Source of the DNA: Flavobacteriaceae bacterium UBA3078
GTDB taxonomy: Bacteria > Bacteroidota > Bacteroidia > Flavobacteriales > Flavobacteriaceae
Direction of reading: 5' to 3'
Assembly (NCBI GenBank): GCA_002366675.1
Contig: DFBO01000169.1
Span: forward strand, 1-8,221
Length of the DNA: 8,221 nucleotides
How positions within the stretch are numbered: position 1 is the stretch's first letter; each line of letters opens with the position of its first letter. This document shows positions 1 through 5,887 of the stretch, one piece after another. The notes beneath the pieces are model-generated. The model was given only the letters and a program-made list of their open reading frames with translations, did not search any database and had not been told where the DNA came from. The position numbers were made by a program, and so were the translations under genes.

Positions 1-421
1 AATTGGTCATGGAACTGAAAAGGGTTCCATTTATAACTACGCAAAAGACAATGGATTATTAGACTTTATAGAATTTATTAAATATACAAACGAAGTCGAT
101 GAATATCTTTCTGAAAGTGATTTATATCTTCAAGGTTCTTATGTTGAAGGGTTTCCAAATATCCTGATAGAAAGTTGTGTTGTAGGCACTCCTGTTCTAG
201 CTTTTAATGCTCCTGGTGGATTAGATGAAATTATTGTTGATGGGCAGAATGGCTATATAGCAAATACAAGTGAAGAATTTGTTGATTATTTAAATAGCAT
301 AAATTCTAATTACATCTTTAAACCTGAAGTTATAAATAGTATTGTTACAAATAGATTTAATAAAGAAAAAATCATAAATCAATATGAAGAATTCTTTATA
401 AATTTAACTAGCGCTAAATAA
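1..421 (+). CDS. GT4 family glycosyltransferase, 3' end only (5' end outside the window)
   Basis: The reading frame is open from base 2 to a TAA at 419-421, giving about 139 C-terminal residues. The fragment begins with IGHGTEKGSI, a glycine-rich loop of the kind that binds the nucleotide sugar in the C-terminal Rossmann half of GT-B enzymes. It then carries the E-x7-E retaining-glycosyltransferase signature at fragment residues 49-57 (EGFPNILIE), followed by GTPVLAFNAPGGLDEII and DGQNGYI. This order is typical of GT4 enzymes that transfer a sugar from a nucleotide donor to a lipid-linked oligosaccharide at the cytoplasmic membrane face. The N-terminal acceptor-binding half is not in the window, so donor and acceptor cannot be guessed. 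The stop codon shares its last A with the next gene's ATG (TAATG), so the two genes are probably translationally coupled in one operon. Family call is secure; specificity is unknown. Confidence 0.9.
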   Translation, partial: IGHGTEKGSIYNYAKDNGLLDFIEFIKYTNEVDEYLSESDLYLQGSYVEGFPNILIESCVVGTPVLAFNAPGGLDEIIVDGQNGYIANTSEEFVDYLNSINSNYIFKPEVINSIVTNRFNKEKIINQYEEFFINLTSAK

Positions 422-1578
422 TGAAAAAAAAAAGAAAGATAGCCTTATTTGTTCCAACAATAAGTTCTGGAGGTGCTGAAAGAGTAGCTTGTCATTTTGC
501 CAATGAACTATCTAAATATTTTGACATCACCATTATTCTATTATACAATATTATTGAATACCCACTAAATGAAAACATAAAAGTGATATCCTTATCTAAA
601 GAAGGTAAAAGCATTAAAACAAATAAAATAAATCACTTCATAGATTATGCAAATTTTATTTACAAGTATCAAAAAAAAATAAAATCTGAAAATATAGATG
701 TTGTTATTTCATTTATGATAAGACAAAACATCATGACTGGTATTGCTAAAACATTCAATCCAAAAATAAAAACCATTATTAGTGAACGATGCTTTCCATC
801 TAAAAGATATTTAAACACTAAAAGAACAGCACTTGCTACTAAAACATTAATACCAAAATTTTACAATAAAAACGACAAACTTTTTTCAAATTCTATTCAT
901 ATAAATAAGGATCTAATTGATAATTTCAATGTAAATATAGACACAAGTGTTATTTACAATCCAATTATAATGAATTCTAAAAATCCTACTACTAAAGATT
1001 ACAATAGTATAGATTCTACGTTTCAATTGGTTACTGTAGGCAGATTAATTCCAATAAAAAACCAGAAAAGTATTATAAAAGCCATTAGTACATTGCCAGA
1101 AAACATATCACTCGATATTTTTGGTGAAGGCGAATTAGAAAATGACATGACAGCTTATACTAAAAGTGTAAATTTAGAAGAAAGCATACTCTTAAAAGGT
1201 TTCGATTTAAACGTAAAAACACATTTACCCAATTATCATTGTTTTATTCTTAGTTCACTTTCAGAAGGGTTTCCAAATGCAATACTTGAAGCTATGTCTG
1301 TAGGATTACCAGTTATAGCTACCAACTGTATGTCGGGACCTCTTGAGTTATTAAATGATAATATTTCTGTTTCAATAGAAATGGGAACTTTTTATAAAGC
1401 TAAATATGGTATTTTAATAAATATTAATGATGAACATGGCTTGGCAAATGCAATTAAATATCTTCAAAAAAACAATCATGAAAGAATAACATATGCAAAA
1501 TTAGGTTTTGAGCGTTCTAAAGATTTTAGTCTTAATAAAATAGGACTTCAATTAAAAGATTTAATTGAAAGTTTATAA
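421..1578 (+). CDS. GT4 family glycosyltransferase (AmsD/PglJ-like), complete
   Basis: This 385-residue protein has the usual length and two-domain GT-B layout of GT4 enzymes. The N-terminal acceptor domain opens with a beta strand and the GGAERV loop (residues 17-22), and an SER motif lies at 121-123. The C-terminal domain starts with VGRL at 206-209, followed by a lysine-containing stretch (IPIKNQK). It then has GEGELE and the E-x7-E signature at 282-290 (EGFPNAILE), followed by VGLPVIATNCMSGPLELL. The GGAERV, SER and SGPxEL combination is what I recall of the AmsD/PglJ-like subgroup, whose known members add hexose or HexNAc residues to undecaprenyl-linked glycans. The exact sugar cannot be read from sequence. 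The ATG start overlaps the upstream stop by one base and is followed by a run of ten A bases. The gene ends five bases from the convergent stop of its neighbour, so it is the last gene of its transcription unit. Confidence 0.93.
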   Translation: MKKKRKIALFVPTISSGGAERVACHFANELSKYFDITIILLYNIIEYPLNENIKVISLSKEGKSIKTNKINHFIDYANFIYKYQKKIKSENIDVVISFMIRQNIMTGIAKTFNPKIKTIISERCFPSKRYLNTKRTALATKTLIPKFYNKNDKLFSNSIHINKDLIDNFNVNIDTSVIYNPIIMNSKNPTTKDYNSIDSTFQLVTVGRLIPIKNQKSIIKAISTLPENISLDIFGEGELENDMTAYTKSVNLEESILLKGFDLNVKTHLPNYHCFILSSLSEGFPNAILEAMSVGLPVIATNCMSGPLELLNDNISVSIEMGTFYKAKYGILININDEHGLANAIKYLQKNNHERITYAKLGFERSKDFSLNKIGLQLKDLIESL

Positions 1579-1583
1579 AACTT

Positions 1584-2528
1584 CTAGCTTTCGTAAGGGA
1601 GTTTAAGTATGTTACCAAGTTTTAAATCCCATCCTTCTGGTGTTATTTCATCAAATCCTGATGCCGAATGCAAAGTTATTTCACCAAAATAAACCTGATC
1701 TTTAACAATATATAAATCAACTCTCGTATAACAAAAATCTTGAGCCAATGCTTTAGATACCGATTTCAATTCTTCTAATTTAGCAGGTTTTTCAATTTGT
1801 CTGCCATTTTTTACATGACCCCAAATGATATCTAATTTGTTCCAATCTGGATCGTAAAAATTTCTAGTGTGATTATCATATCTGTCAAGATCTACGTGAA
1901 TTAAAAGTAATTCACCATTAAAATAATGGAGTTTGTAATCAAATGGTATACTCCCATCATCATGTTGAAGTAATTTTTCGACTATAATACGTGGCTCAAT
2001 ATTTTTATACTGCCATTCTTTATACTTATTATAATAATTTATGTTTAAAGATTTATATAGTTTGTTTCTAACCACTAGCCAATTCGTTTTATGCTTATCA
2101 ATTACTATAGAACCTCCTGAACTATCATGATTCGTCTTAACTATTATTGGGAAGTCAGGCATGTTTTCTGGCTTTATATCTTTTAAGTTTTTAGTATCAA
2201 ATACTAAAGGTATTAAATACTGCTCTCCTACTTTTTCCTTAACATACTCTCTTACAGCATATTTGTCTGCGCATTTTGTTTGTAATGGCGTTCTGTCGTT
2301 TAATTTTAACCATTGCACTTTTTCATTAAATAATTTTGGATTCTCCAAATTTGGTTTCCTTCCAAAATTCTTTAAAAATTCTCTATTGATTCTAGTTACT
2401 TCATCCACTGAAGTAAATCTAAAATAAATATAAGCTCCGTAAAAAGGCTGAACAATATAAGGTCCCAATGTCGTTTCCAAATATATTTTTCTAACTAATT
2501 CTCTAATTATATAAACTGCTTTATTCAA
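1584..2528 (-). CDS. TupA-like ATP-grasp family protein (putative amidoligase)
   Basis: This 314-residue protein matches my recollection of the TupA-like ATP-grasp family found in teichuronopeptide and capsule loci. In order it shows FNEKVQWLKLNDRTPLQTKCADKYAVREYV (split here as FNEKVQWLKL at 67-76 and ADKYAVREYV at 87-96), a glycine-rich ATP-binding loop at 130-143 (K131, N133, S136-S137, GGS), RIIVEKLL at 180-187 and DYKLHYFNG at 197-205. The C-terminal catalytic part has RVDLY at 269-273 and FGEIT at 281-285, where D271 and E283 are likely Mg-ATP ligands. A family-typical tail follows (ITPEGWDLKLG). Known ATP-grasp ligases of this sort join a carboxylate to an amine using ATP, so it may attach an amino acid to the glycan; the substrate is unknown. 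The start is TTG with an in-frame TAA directly before it, and the first internal ATG codes for residue 123, too late to be the start. It lies opposite to all other genes here, and its own promoter is likely. Confidence 0.88.
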   Translation of the reverse strand: MNKAVYIIRELVRKIYLETTLGPYIVQPFYGAYIYFRFTSVDEVTRINREFLKNFGRKPNLENPKLFNEKVQWLKLNDRTPLQTKCADKYAVREYVKEKVGEQYLIPLVFDTKNLKDIKPENMPDFPIIVKTNHDSSGGSIVIDKHKTNWLVVRNKLYKSLNINYYNKYKEWQYKNIEPRIIVEKLLQHDDGSIPFDYKLHYFNGELLLIHVDLDRYDNHTRNFYDPDWNKLDIIWGHVKNGRQIEKPAKLEELKSVSKALAQDFCYTRVDLYIVKDQVYFGEITLHSASGFDEITPEGWDLKLGNILKLPYES

Positions 2529-2561
2529 TTATTTTTAGGCTTTATTAATTCTAATATATCA

Positions 2562-2569
2562 CAAATTTA
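2562..2569 (-). promoter_or_regulatory. Candidate Bacteroidota -7 promoter box for the ATP-grasp gene
   Basis: On the minus strand this octamer reads TAAATTTG, an exact match to the Bacteroidota sigma-ABfr -7 consensus TAnnTTTG. It lies 33 bases upstream of the TTG start of the ATP-grasp gene, a plausible leader distance. I see no TTG at the expected -33 spacing, so support comes from the -7 box and the divergent-gap position only. An AT-rich gap can produce such matches by chance. Confidence 0.4.
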
Positions 2570-2602
2570 ATAAACTAACATAGCTTTATATAAATAAAAT
2601 TT

Positions 2603-2610
2603 TAAATTTG
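2603..2610 (+). promoter_or_regulatory. Candidate Bacteroidota -7 promoter box for the 2626-5516 operon
   Basis: The octamer TAAATTTG matches the Bacteroidota -7 consensus TAnnTTTG exactly and ends 15 bases before the ATG at 2626. Transcription would begin near 2615-2617, giving a leader of about ten bases. This placement argues against the in-frame TTG at 2608, which lies inside the box, as the translation start. No -33 TTG is present upstream in the gap. The box is an inverted copy of the minus-strand one at 2562-2569. Confidence 0.42.
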
Positions 2611-2625
2611 AACAGATTTTTATTT

Positions 2626-3720
2626 ATGATAAAAAAAATTTGTTTAATTGGTGGTGAAGATGTTCATAAACGCATTGAATTATCAAAATATTTAGTTGAT
2701 GCAGGCTTTCATGTAACAATTGTAGGAACTAGCGATGCAGATTTCCCCGATTCTATAACTTATATCCCTTATAATTTAAATAGGAGCTTCTCTCCTATTT
2801 CAGATTATAAAACTTTAAAATGGTTTAAGCACTTTTTTAAAAATAATCCTTTTGATATTATTCACACATTCGATACAAAACCAGCCTTTTTATTGCCTTT
2901 AGCTTTATTAAAAACAAAAACACCTATTACCAGAACTATTACAGGTATGGGAGGGATTTTCATGTCTAAAAGTCTATTAGGCTATATTTTAAGAAAGGTA
3001 TATATTATTCTTCATTACATAATTAGAAATCGTATTACAAAAACTGTTTTTCAAAACTCTGATGATAAAAATTACTTCTTAAATTATGGATTGGTAACAC
3101 CAGAGAATTTAGAACTTATATATAGTAGTGGTATTGAACTCAATAATATTGAAACAAAAGCACCAAGGGATAATAACATATTTACTTTCATCTGTGTTTC
3201 AAGACTTGTTTATGAAAAGGGAATTATCAATTTAATAGAAGCCTCCAAAATATGCAAAGAGAAAGGTCACAATTTTAAATGTATCCTTGTTGGCCCATTG
3301 GAAGAAAATTCAAAGCGTTTAAATTTAGACATTCTGAAGAAAAATGACGATACAATTGAATGGTTAGGAACTAGAAATGATATCCTAGAATTACTCTCAA
3401 AATCTGATGCGTTTATTCTACCAACTTTTTATGGTGAAGGATTCCCAAGAGTTTTACTTGAAGCTGCTGCTGTTGGTTTACCACTTATTTCTACAGATAC
3501 AGTTGGTGTTAGAGAATTTGGCAAGCACAATAAAGATATTATATTACTAAAACCAAAAGACTCAATTTCATTAGCAGATACAATGATTATGGTCGCTACC
3601 AATAAATCCACTGCAGATAAATTAGCAAATAATGCTTATAATAAAGTAAAAGAGTTTAGTTTAGAAAAACTATCTAAAGAATATATAACTATCTTTAATG
3701 CTGCTATTAATTATAATTAA
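2626..3720 (+). CDS. GT4 family glycosyltransferase (CapM/PglA-like)
   Basis: With the ATG at 2626 the protein has 364 residues and starts MIKKICLIGGEDVHKR, running straight into the first beta strand of a GT-B fold. A TTG at 2608 would add six residues but lies inside a probable promoter box, so I prefer 2626. N-terminal landmarks are DIIHTFDTKP around 77-86, ITRTITGMGGIF at 101-112 and VFQNSDD at 141-147. The TGxGG and FQNxDD motifs are what I associate with the CapM/PglA-like branch of GT4, which includes enzymes adding HexNAc residues to undecaprenyl-linked sugars such as bacillosamine. The C-terminal domain has SRLVYEKG at 192-199 and the E-x7-E signature at 271-279 (EGFPRVLLE), followed by VGLPLISTD. 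It probably acts early in repeat-unit assembly, perhaps second after the phosphoglycosyl transferase encoded two genes downstream. Only three bases separate it from the next gene. Family call is firm; sugar specificity is inferred. Confidence 0.92.
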   Translation: MIKKICLIGGEDVHKRIELSKYLVDAGFHVTIVGTSDADFPDSITYIPYNLNRSFSPISDYKTLKWFKHFFKNNPFDIIHTFDTKPAFLLPLALLKTKTPITRTITGMGGIFMSKSLLGYILRKVYIILHYIIRNRITKTVFQNSDDKNYFLNYGLVTPENLELIYSSGIELNNIETKAPRDNNIFTFICVSRLVYEKGIINLIEASKICKEKGHNFKCILVGPLEENSKRLNLDILKKNDDTIEWLGTRNDILELLSKSDAFILPTFYGEGFPRVLLEAAAVGLPLISTDTVGVREFGKHNKDIILLKPKDSISLADTMIMVATNKSTADKLANNAYNKVKEFSLEKLSKEYITIFNAAINYN

Positions 3721-3723
3721 AAA

Positions 3724-4929
3724 ATGAAAATCCCTTTTTCTCCACCTTATATTAATGAGGCTGTATTACAAGAAGTTACAAGTGCCTTAGAATCTGGTTG
3801 GATTACTACTGGGCCAAAAGTTAAACGATTAGAAGATTTAGTAAGCAAATATACTTTATCATCTAACACGTTATGCGTTAATTCTGCAACATCAGGACTC
3901 ATGTTGGCATTAAAATGGTATGGTGTTGGAAAAGGTGATGAAGTAATTATTCCGGCTTACACTTATGCCGCAACAGCTCTAGCAGTAATTCATATTGGCG
4001 CGACTCCTGTCATGGTAGATGTGGAAAATGATTTCAATATTTCTATTGAAAAAATCAATAATGCAATTACAGAAAAAACAAAAGTAATAATACCTGTAGA
4101 TATAGCTGGATGGCCATGCGATTATGAAGCTATTAAAATACTAGTTGAAAGTAAAACTAACCTGTTTATTCCTTTAAATAAAAATCAAGAAAAATTAGGA
4201 AGAATATTAATCTTAGCAGATTCTGCTCATTCTATTGGAGCTACTTATAAAAATCAATTTTTAGGTTCGGTTACAGATATTACTGTATTTTCTTTTCATG
4301 CTGTTAAAAATATCACAACTGCCGAAGGTGGAGCAATTTGCATTAACTTACCTAAACCATTTATTAATCAAGATGAGTATGATTTTTTAAGATGTTATTC
4401 CTTAAATGGTCAAACTAAAGATGCCTTCACAAAATCTAAAGCTGGTGGTTGGAGATACGATATTATTTATCCAGGTTTAAAAATTAATATGCCTGATATT
4501 CTAGCTGCAATAGGTGTCGCTCAATTACCTGAGTATTTTGAAAGCACTTTAGACAAAAGAAAAGACATTTATAAAGTTTATCACAGCTTTTTCACCAGTA
4601 AAGAATGGGCCATTTTACCTCCTTATAAGGATCAGGACAGGGTATCTTCCTGCCACCTTTACGCTTTAAGAATAAAAAATATATCAGAGTCTACTAGAGA
4701 CACTATAATTGAAAAAATATCTAAACAAGGTGTTGCTGTTAATGTTCATTTCCAACCTTTACCAATGTTAACTATATTTAAAGACCTAGGGTTCGATATT
4801 AATGATTACCCAAATGCTTACAAAAACTATAAATGTGAGATATCTTTACCTATCTATCCTCAGTTAAACAAAGAGCAGTTGGGCTATATTTTAAAGAGTG
4901 TAGAGAATGCAGTAGAATCAACAATATGA
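3724..4929 (+). CDS. DegT/DnrJ/EryC1/StrS-family PLP sugar aminotransferase (WcfR-like)
   Basis: This 401-residue, fold-type I, PLP-dependent enzyme should transaminate a nucleotide-linked 4-keto sugar with glutamate as donor. Visible landmarks are SGWITTGP near the N-terminus, the phosphate-binding NSATSGL at 53-59, D166 in LADSAHSIG (the ring-nitrogen aspartate), and K195 in FHAVKNITTAEGG, the Schiff-base lysine. Relative to ArnB-type enzymes there are about 15 extra residues between WPCDY and D166, which explains the 401-residue length. The FHAVKN/TTAEGG form, the long insert and the immediately following short phosphoglycosyl transferase resemble the Bacteroides fragilis PSA pair WcfR-WcfS. 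There WcfR makes UDP-AATGal (2-acetamido-4-amino-2,4,6-trideoxygalactose). I infer the same product here without proof; another 4-amino or 3-amino sugar is possible. The gene starts three bases after the preceding stop, and its TGA overlaps the next ATG (ATGA), indicating coupled translation. Confidence 0.9.
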   Translation: MKIPFSPPYINEAVLQEVTSALESGWITTGPKVKRLEDLVSKYTLSSNTLCVNSATSGLMLALKWYGVGKGDEVIIPAYTYAATALAVIHIGATPVMVDVENDFNISIEKINNAITEKTKVIIPVDIAGWPCDYEAIKILVESKTNLFIPLNKNQEKLGRILILADSAHSIGATYKNQFLGSVTDITVFSFHAVKNITTAEGGAICINLPKPFINQDEYDFLRCYSLNGQTKDAFTKSKAGGWRYDIIYPGLKINMPDILAAIGVAQLPEYFESTLDKRKDIYKVYHSFFTSKEWAILPPYKDQDRVSSCHLYALRIKNISESTRDTIIEKISKQGVAVNVHFQPLPMLTIFKDLGFDINDYPNAYKNYKCEISLPIYPQLNKEQLGYILKSVENAVESTI

Positions 4930-5516
4930 TAAAAAGATTATTTGATATTATTTTTTCCTTTTTTGGGTTAATTTTTTTATTCCCCTTATTGGTCATAATT
5001 GCCCTCCTAATAAAAATAGAATCTAAGGGTCCTATTTTTTATCTACAAAAGAGAGTTGGCAAACATAATAAGGATTTTAAAATATTTAAATTCAGGACGA
5101 TGTTTATAGGCTCAGATAAAAAAGGTCTTTTAACACTTGGAGACAAAGATCCTAGAGTTACTAAAACTGGATACATTCTAAGAAAATATAAATTAGATGA
5201 ATTCCCACAATTAATTAATGTTCTTGTTGGCAACATGAGTTTTGTTGGTCCAAGGCCAGAAGTACGCAAATACATTAACCATTATTCAAAAGAAGATTTA
5301 ATGATTTTATCTGTAAAACCAGGCATAACGGACTATGCATCTATAGAATTTAGAGATGAAGCAGAATTATTAAAAGCAACAAACAATCCAGAAAAACTAT
5401 ACTTAGAAAGTATATTGCCACAAAAAATTGCTTTAAACAAGAAATATATTAATAGTAAGAATTTGTTTATCGACTTAAACATTATTTTTAAAACCATTCT
5501 AACTGTTATTAAATGA
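4926..5516 (+). CDS. Initiating phosphoglycosyl transferase, short PglC/WcfS-type sugar transferase
   Basis: At 196 residues this is the minimal form of the bacterial sugar transferase family, without the extra membrane domain of WbaP or WcaJ. Residues 5-31 form one hydrophobic segment interrupted by P20, the re-entrant membrane helix of monotopic enzymes. Then come GPIFYLQKRVG (35-45), FKIFKFRTM (51-59), DPRVTKTG (75-82), the catalytic Asp-Glu dyad D91-E92 in LDEFPQLINVL, and VGPRPE (107-112). The family transfers a sugar 1-phosphate from a UDP-sugar to undecaprenyl phosphate at the inner membrane face through an aspartyl-phosphate intermediate, starting the repeat unit. Coupling (ATGA overlap) to a WcfR-like aminotransferase suggests AATGal phosphate as substrate. 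Di-N-acetylbacillosamine is the main alternative because PglE lies downstream. All key residues are present, so it should be active. It is the last gene before a terminator. Confidence 0.94.
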   Translation: MIKRLFDIIFSFFGLIFLFPLLVIIALLIKIESKGPIFYLQKRVGKHNKDFKIFKFRTMFIGSDKKGLLTLGDKDPRVTKTGYILRKYKLDEFPQLINVLVGNMSFVGPRPEVRKYINHYSKEDLMILSVKPGITDYASIEFRDEAELLKATNNPEKLYLESILPQKIALNKKYINSKNLFIDLNIIFKTILTVIK

Positions 5517-5517
5517 C

Positions 5518-5548
5518 AACAAATCCACTTGGATTGTTTAGTTTTTTT
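5518..5548 (+). terminator. Rho-independent terminator after the sugar transferase gene
   Basis: AACAAATCC (5518-5526) pairs with GGATTGTT (5531-5538) as an eight-base-pair stem with one bulged A and an ACTT loop. Three bases later a run of seven T follows at 5542-5548. It begins one base after the TGA stop at 5514-5516. It marks the end of the 2626-5516 operon and implies that pglE downstream needs its own promoter or depends on read-through. The stem is AT-rich, so its strength is uncertain. Confidence 0.7.
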
Positions 5549-5887
5549 GCAGATTTAAAAAACGCACTCACTTTATCATATTACAAATAATCAACCTGCA
5601 CGTAATCAGTTATTTAAAACTAAATCACTATCCTCATCAGACTTAATGTTATTCGTATTCATAAATTTAAAAAAACCTTTGAACTAAATTATTATTTTTT
5701 AAATTATAAGAAATAATTTTTGCCTTCGTTTCATTTCAATGCACAATACAAATCTTATTATAAATAGACCAATTACCTATAAATTAGATAAAAACTCAAT
5801 ACCTTTAATTTATAAAAATGAAAAACGTAGAAATTAGCTAGTCATCGTGTTTTTTTGATGATTGTTATAGAAACGTAGATATTTACT
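5549..5887. other. Non-coding gap between the sugar transferase operon and pglE
   Basis: About 340 bases after the terminator appear non-coding. All frames are broken by frequent stops, and I recognise no remnant of a transposase or an acetyltransferase. The sequence is very AT-rich. The most organised part is the last 65 bases, which hold a direct repeat around a hairpin (annotated separately). No exact TAnnTTTG box is present on the plus strand. The nearest matches are TACCTTTA at 5800-5807 and AACCTTTG at 5674-5681, each one base off and both without a good -33 element. A promoter for pglE is expected here but I cannot place it. Confidence 0.6.
5823..5883 (+). repeat. 13-base direct repeat flanking a small hairpin upstream of pglE
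   Basis: AAACGTAGAAATT at 5823-5835 recurs as AAACGTAGATATT at 5871-5883, 48 bases further on with one mismatch. Between them AGTCATC (5840-5846) and GATGATT (5857-5863) can form a seven-base-pair stem with one G-T wobble and a ten-base, T-rich loop. The second copy ends four bases before the pglE ATG, so a bound protein or folded leader RNA here could affect pglE expression. The repeat sequence is richer in G and C than its surroundings, which makes chance less likely. The function is unknown. Confidence 0.5.

Noticed and set aside
1569..1583. AAGTTT-ATA-AAACTT palindrome between the convergent stop codons, as a bidirectional terminator
   Set aside because: The stem is only six mostly A-T pairs with a three-base loop, and no T run follows on either strand.
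2161..2427. Plus-strand frame of 88 codons opposite the ATP-grasp gene
   Set aside because: It lies wholly antisense to a gene with strong family motifs, and its translation is low-complexity and resembles no known protein.
2608..2625. TTG at 2608 as start of the CapM/PglA-like glycosyltransferase
   Set aside because: It lies inside a TAAATTTG promoter-like box, and the ATG at 2626 leads directly into the conserved first strand.
3429..3611. Minus-strand frame of 60 codons within the glycosyltransferase at 2626-3720
   Set aside because: It is antisense to the conserved E-x7-E region of a well-supported gene and has no features of its own. The antisense frames at 5039-5275 and 6187-6378 were dropped for the same reason.
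5606..5662. Short minus-strand frame coding 18 residues (begins MNTNNIKSDED) in the gap before pglE
   Set aside because: It is very short, has no recognisable match, and lies in AT-rich sequence where such frames arise by chance.
5800..5807. TACCTTTA as the pglE promoter -7 box
   Set aside because: It has one mismatch to TAnnTTTG and no -33 TTG at proper spacing; similar near-matches are frequent in this AT-rich gap.
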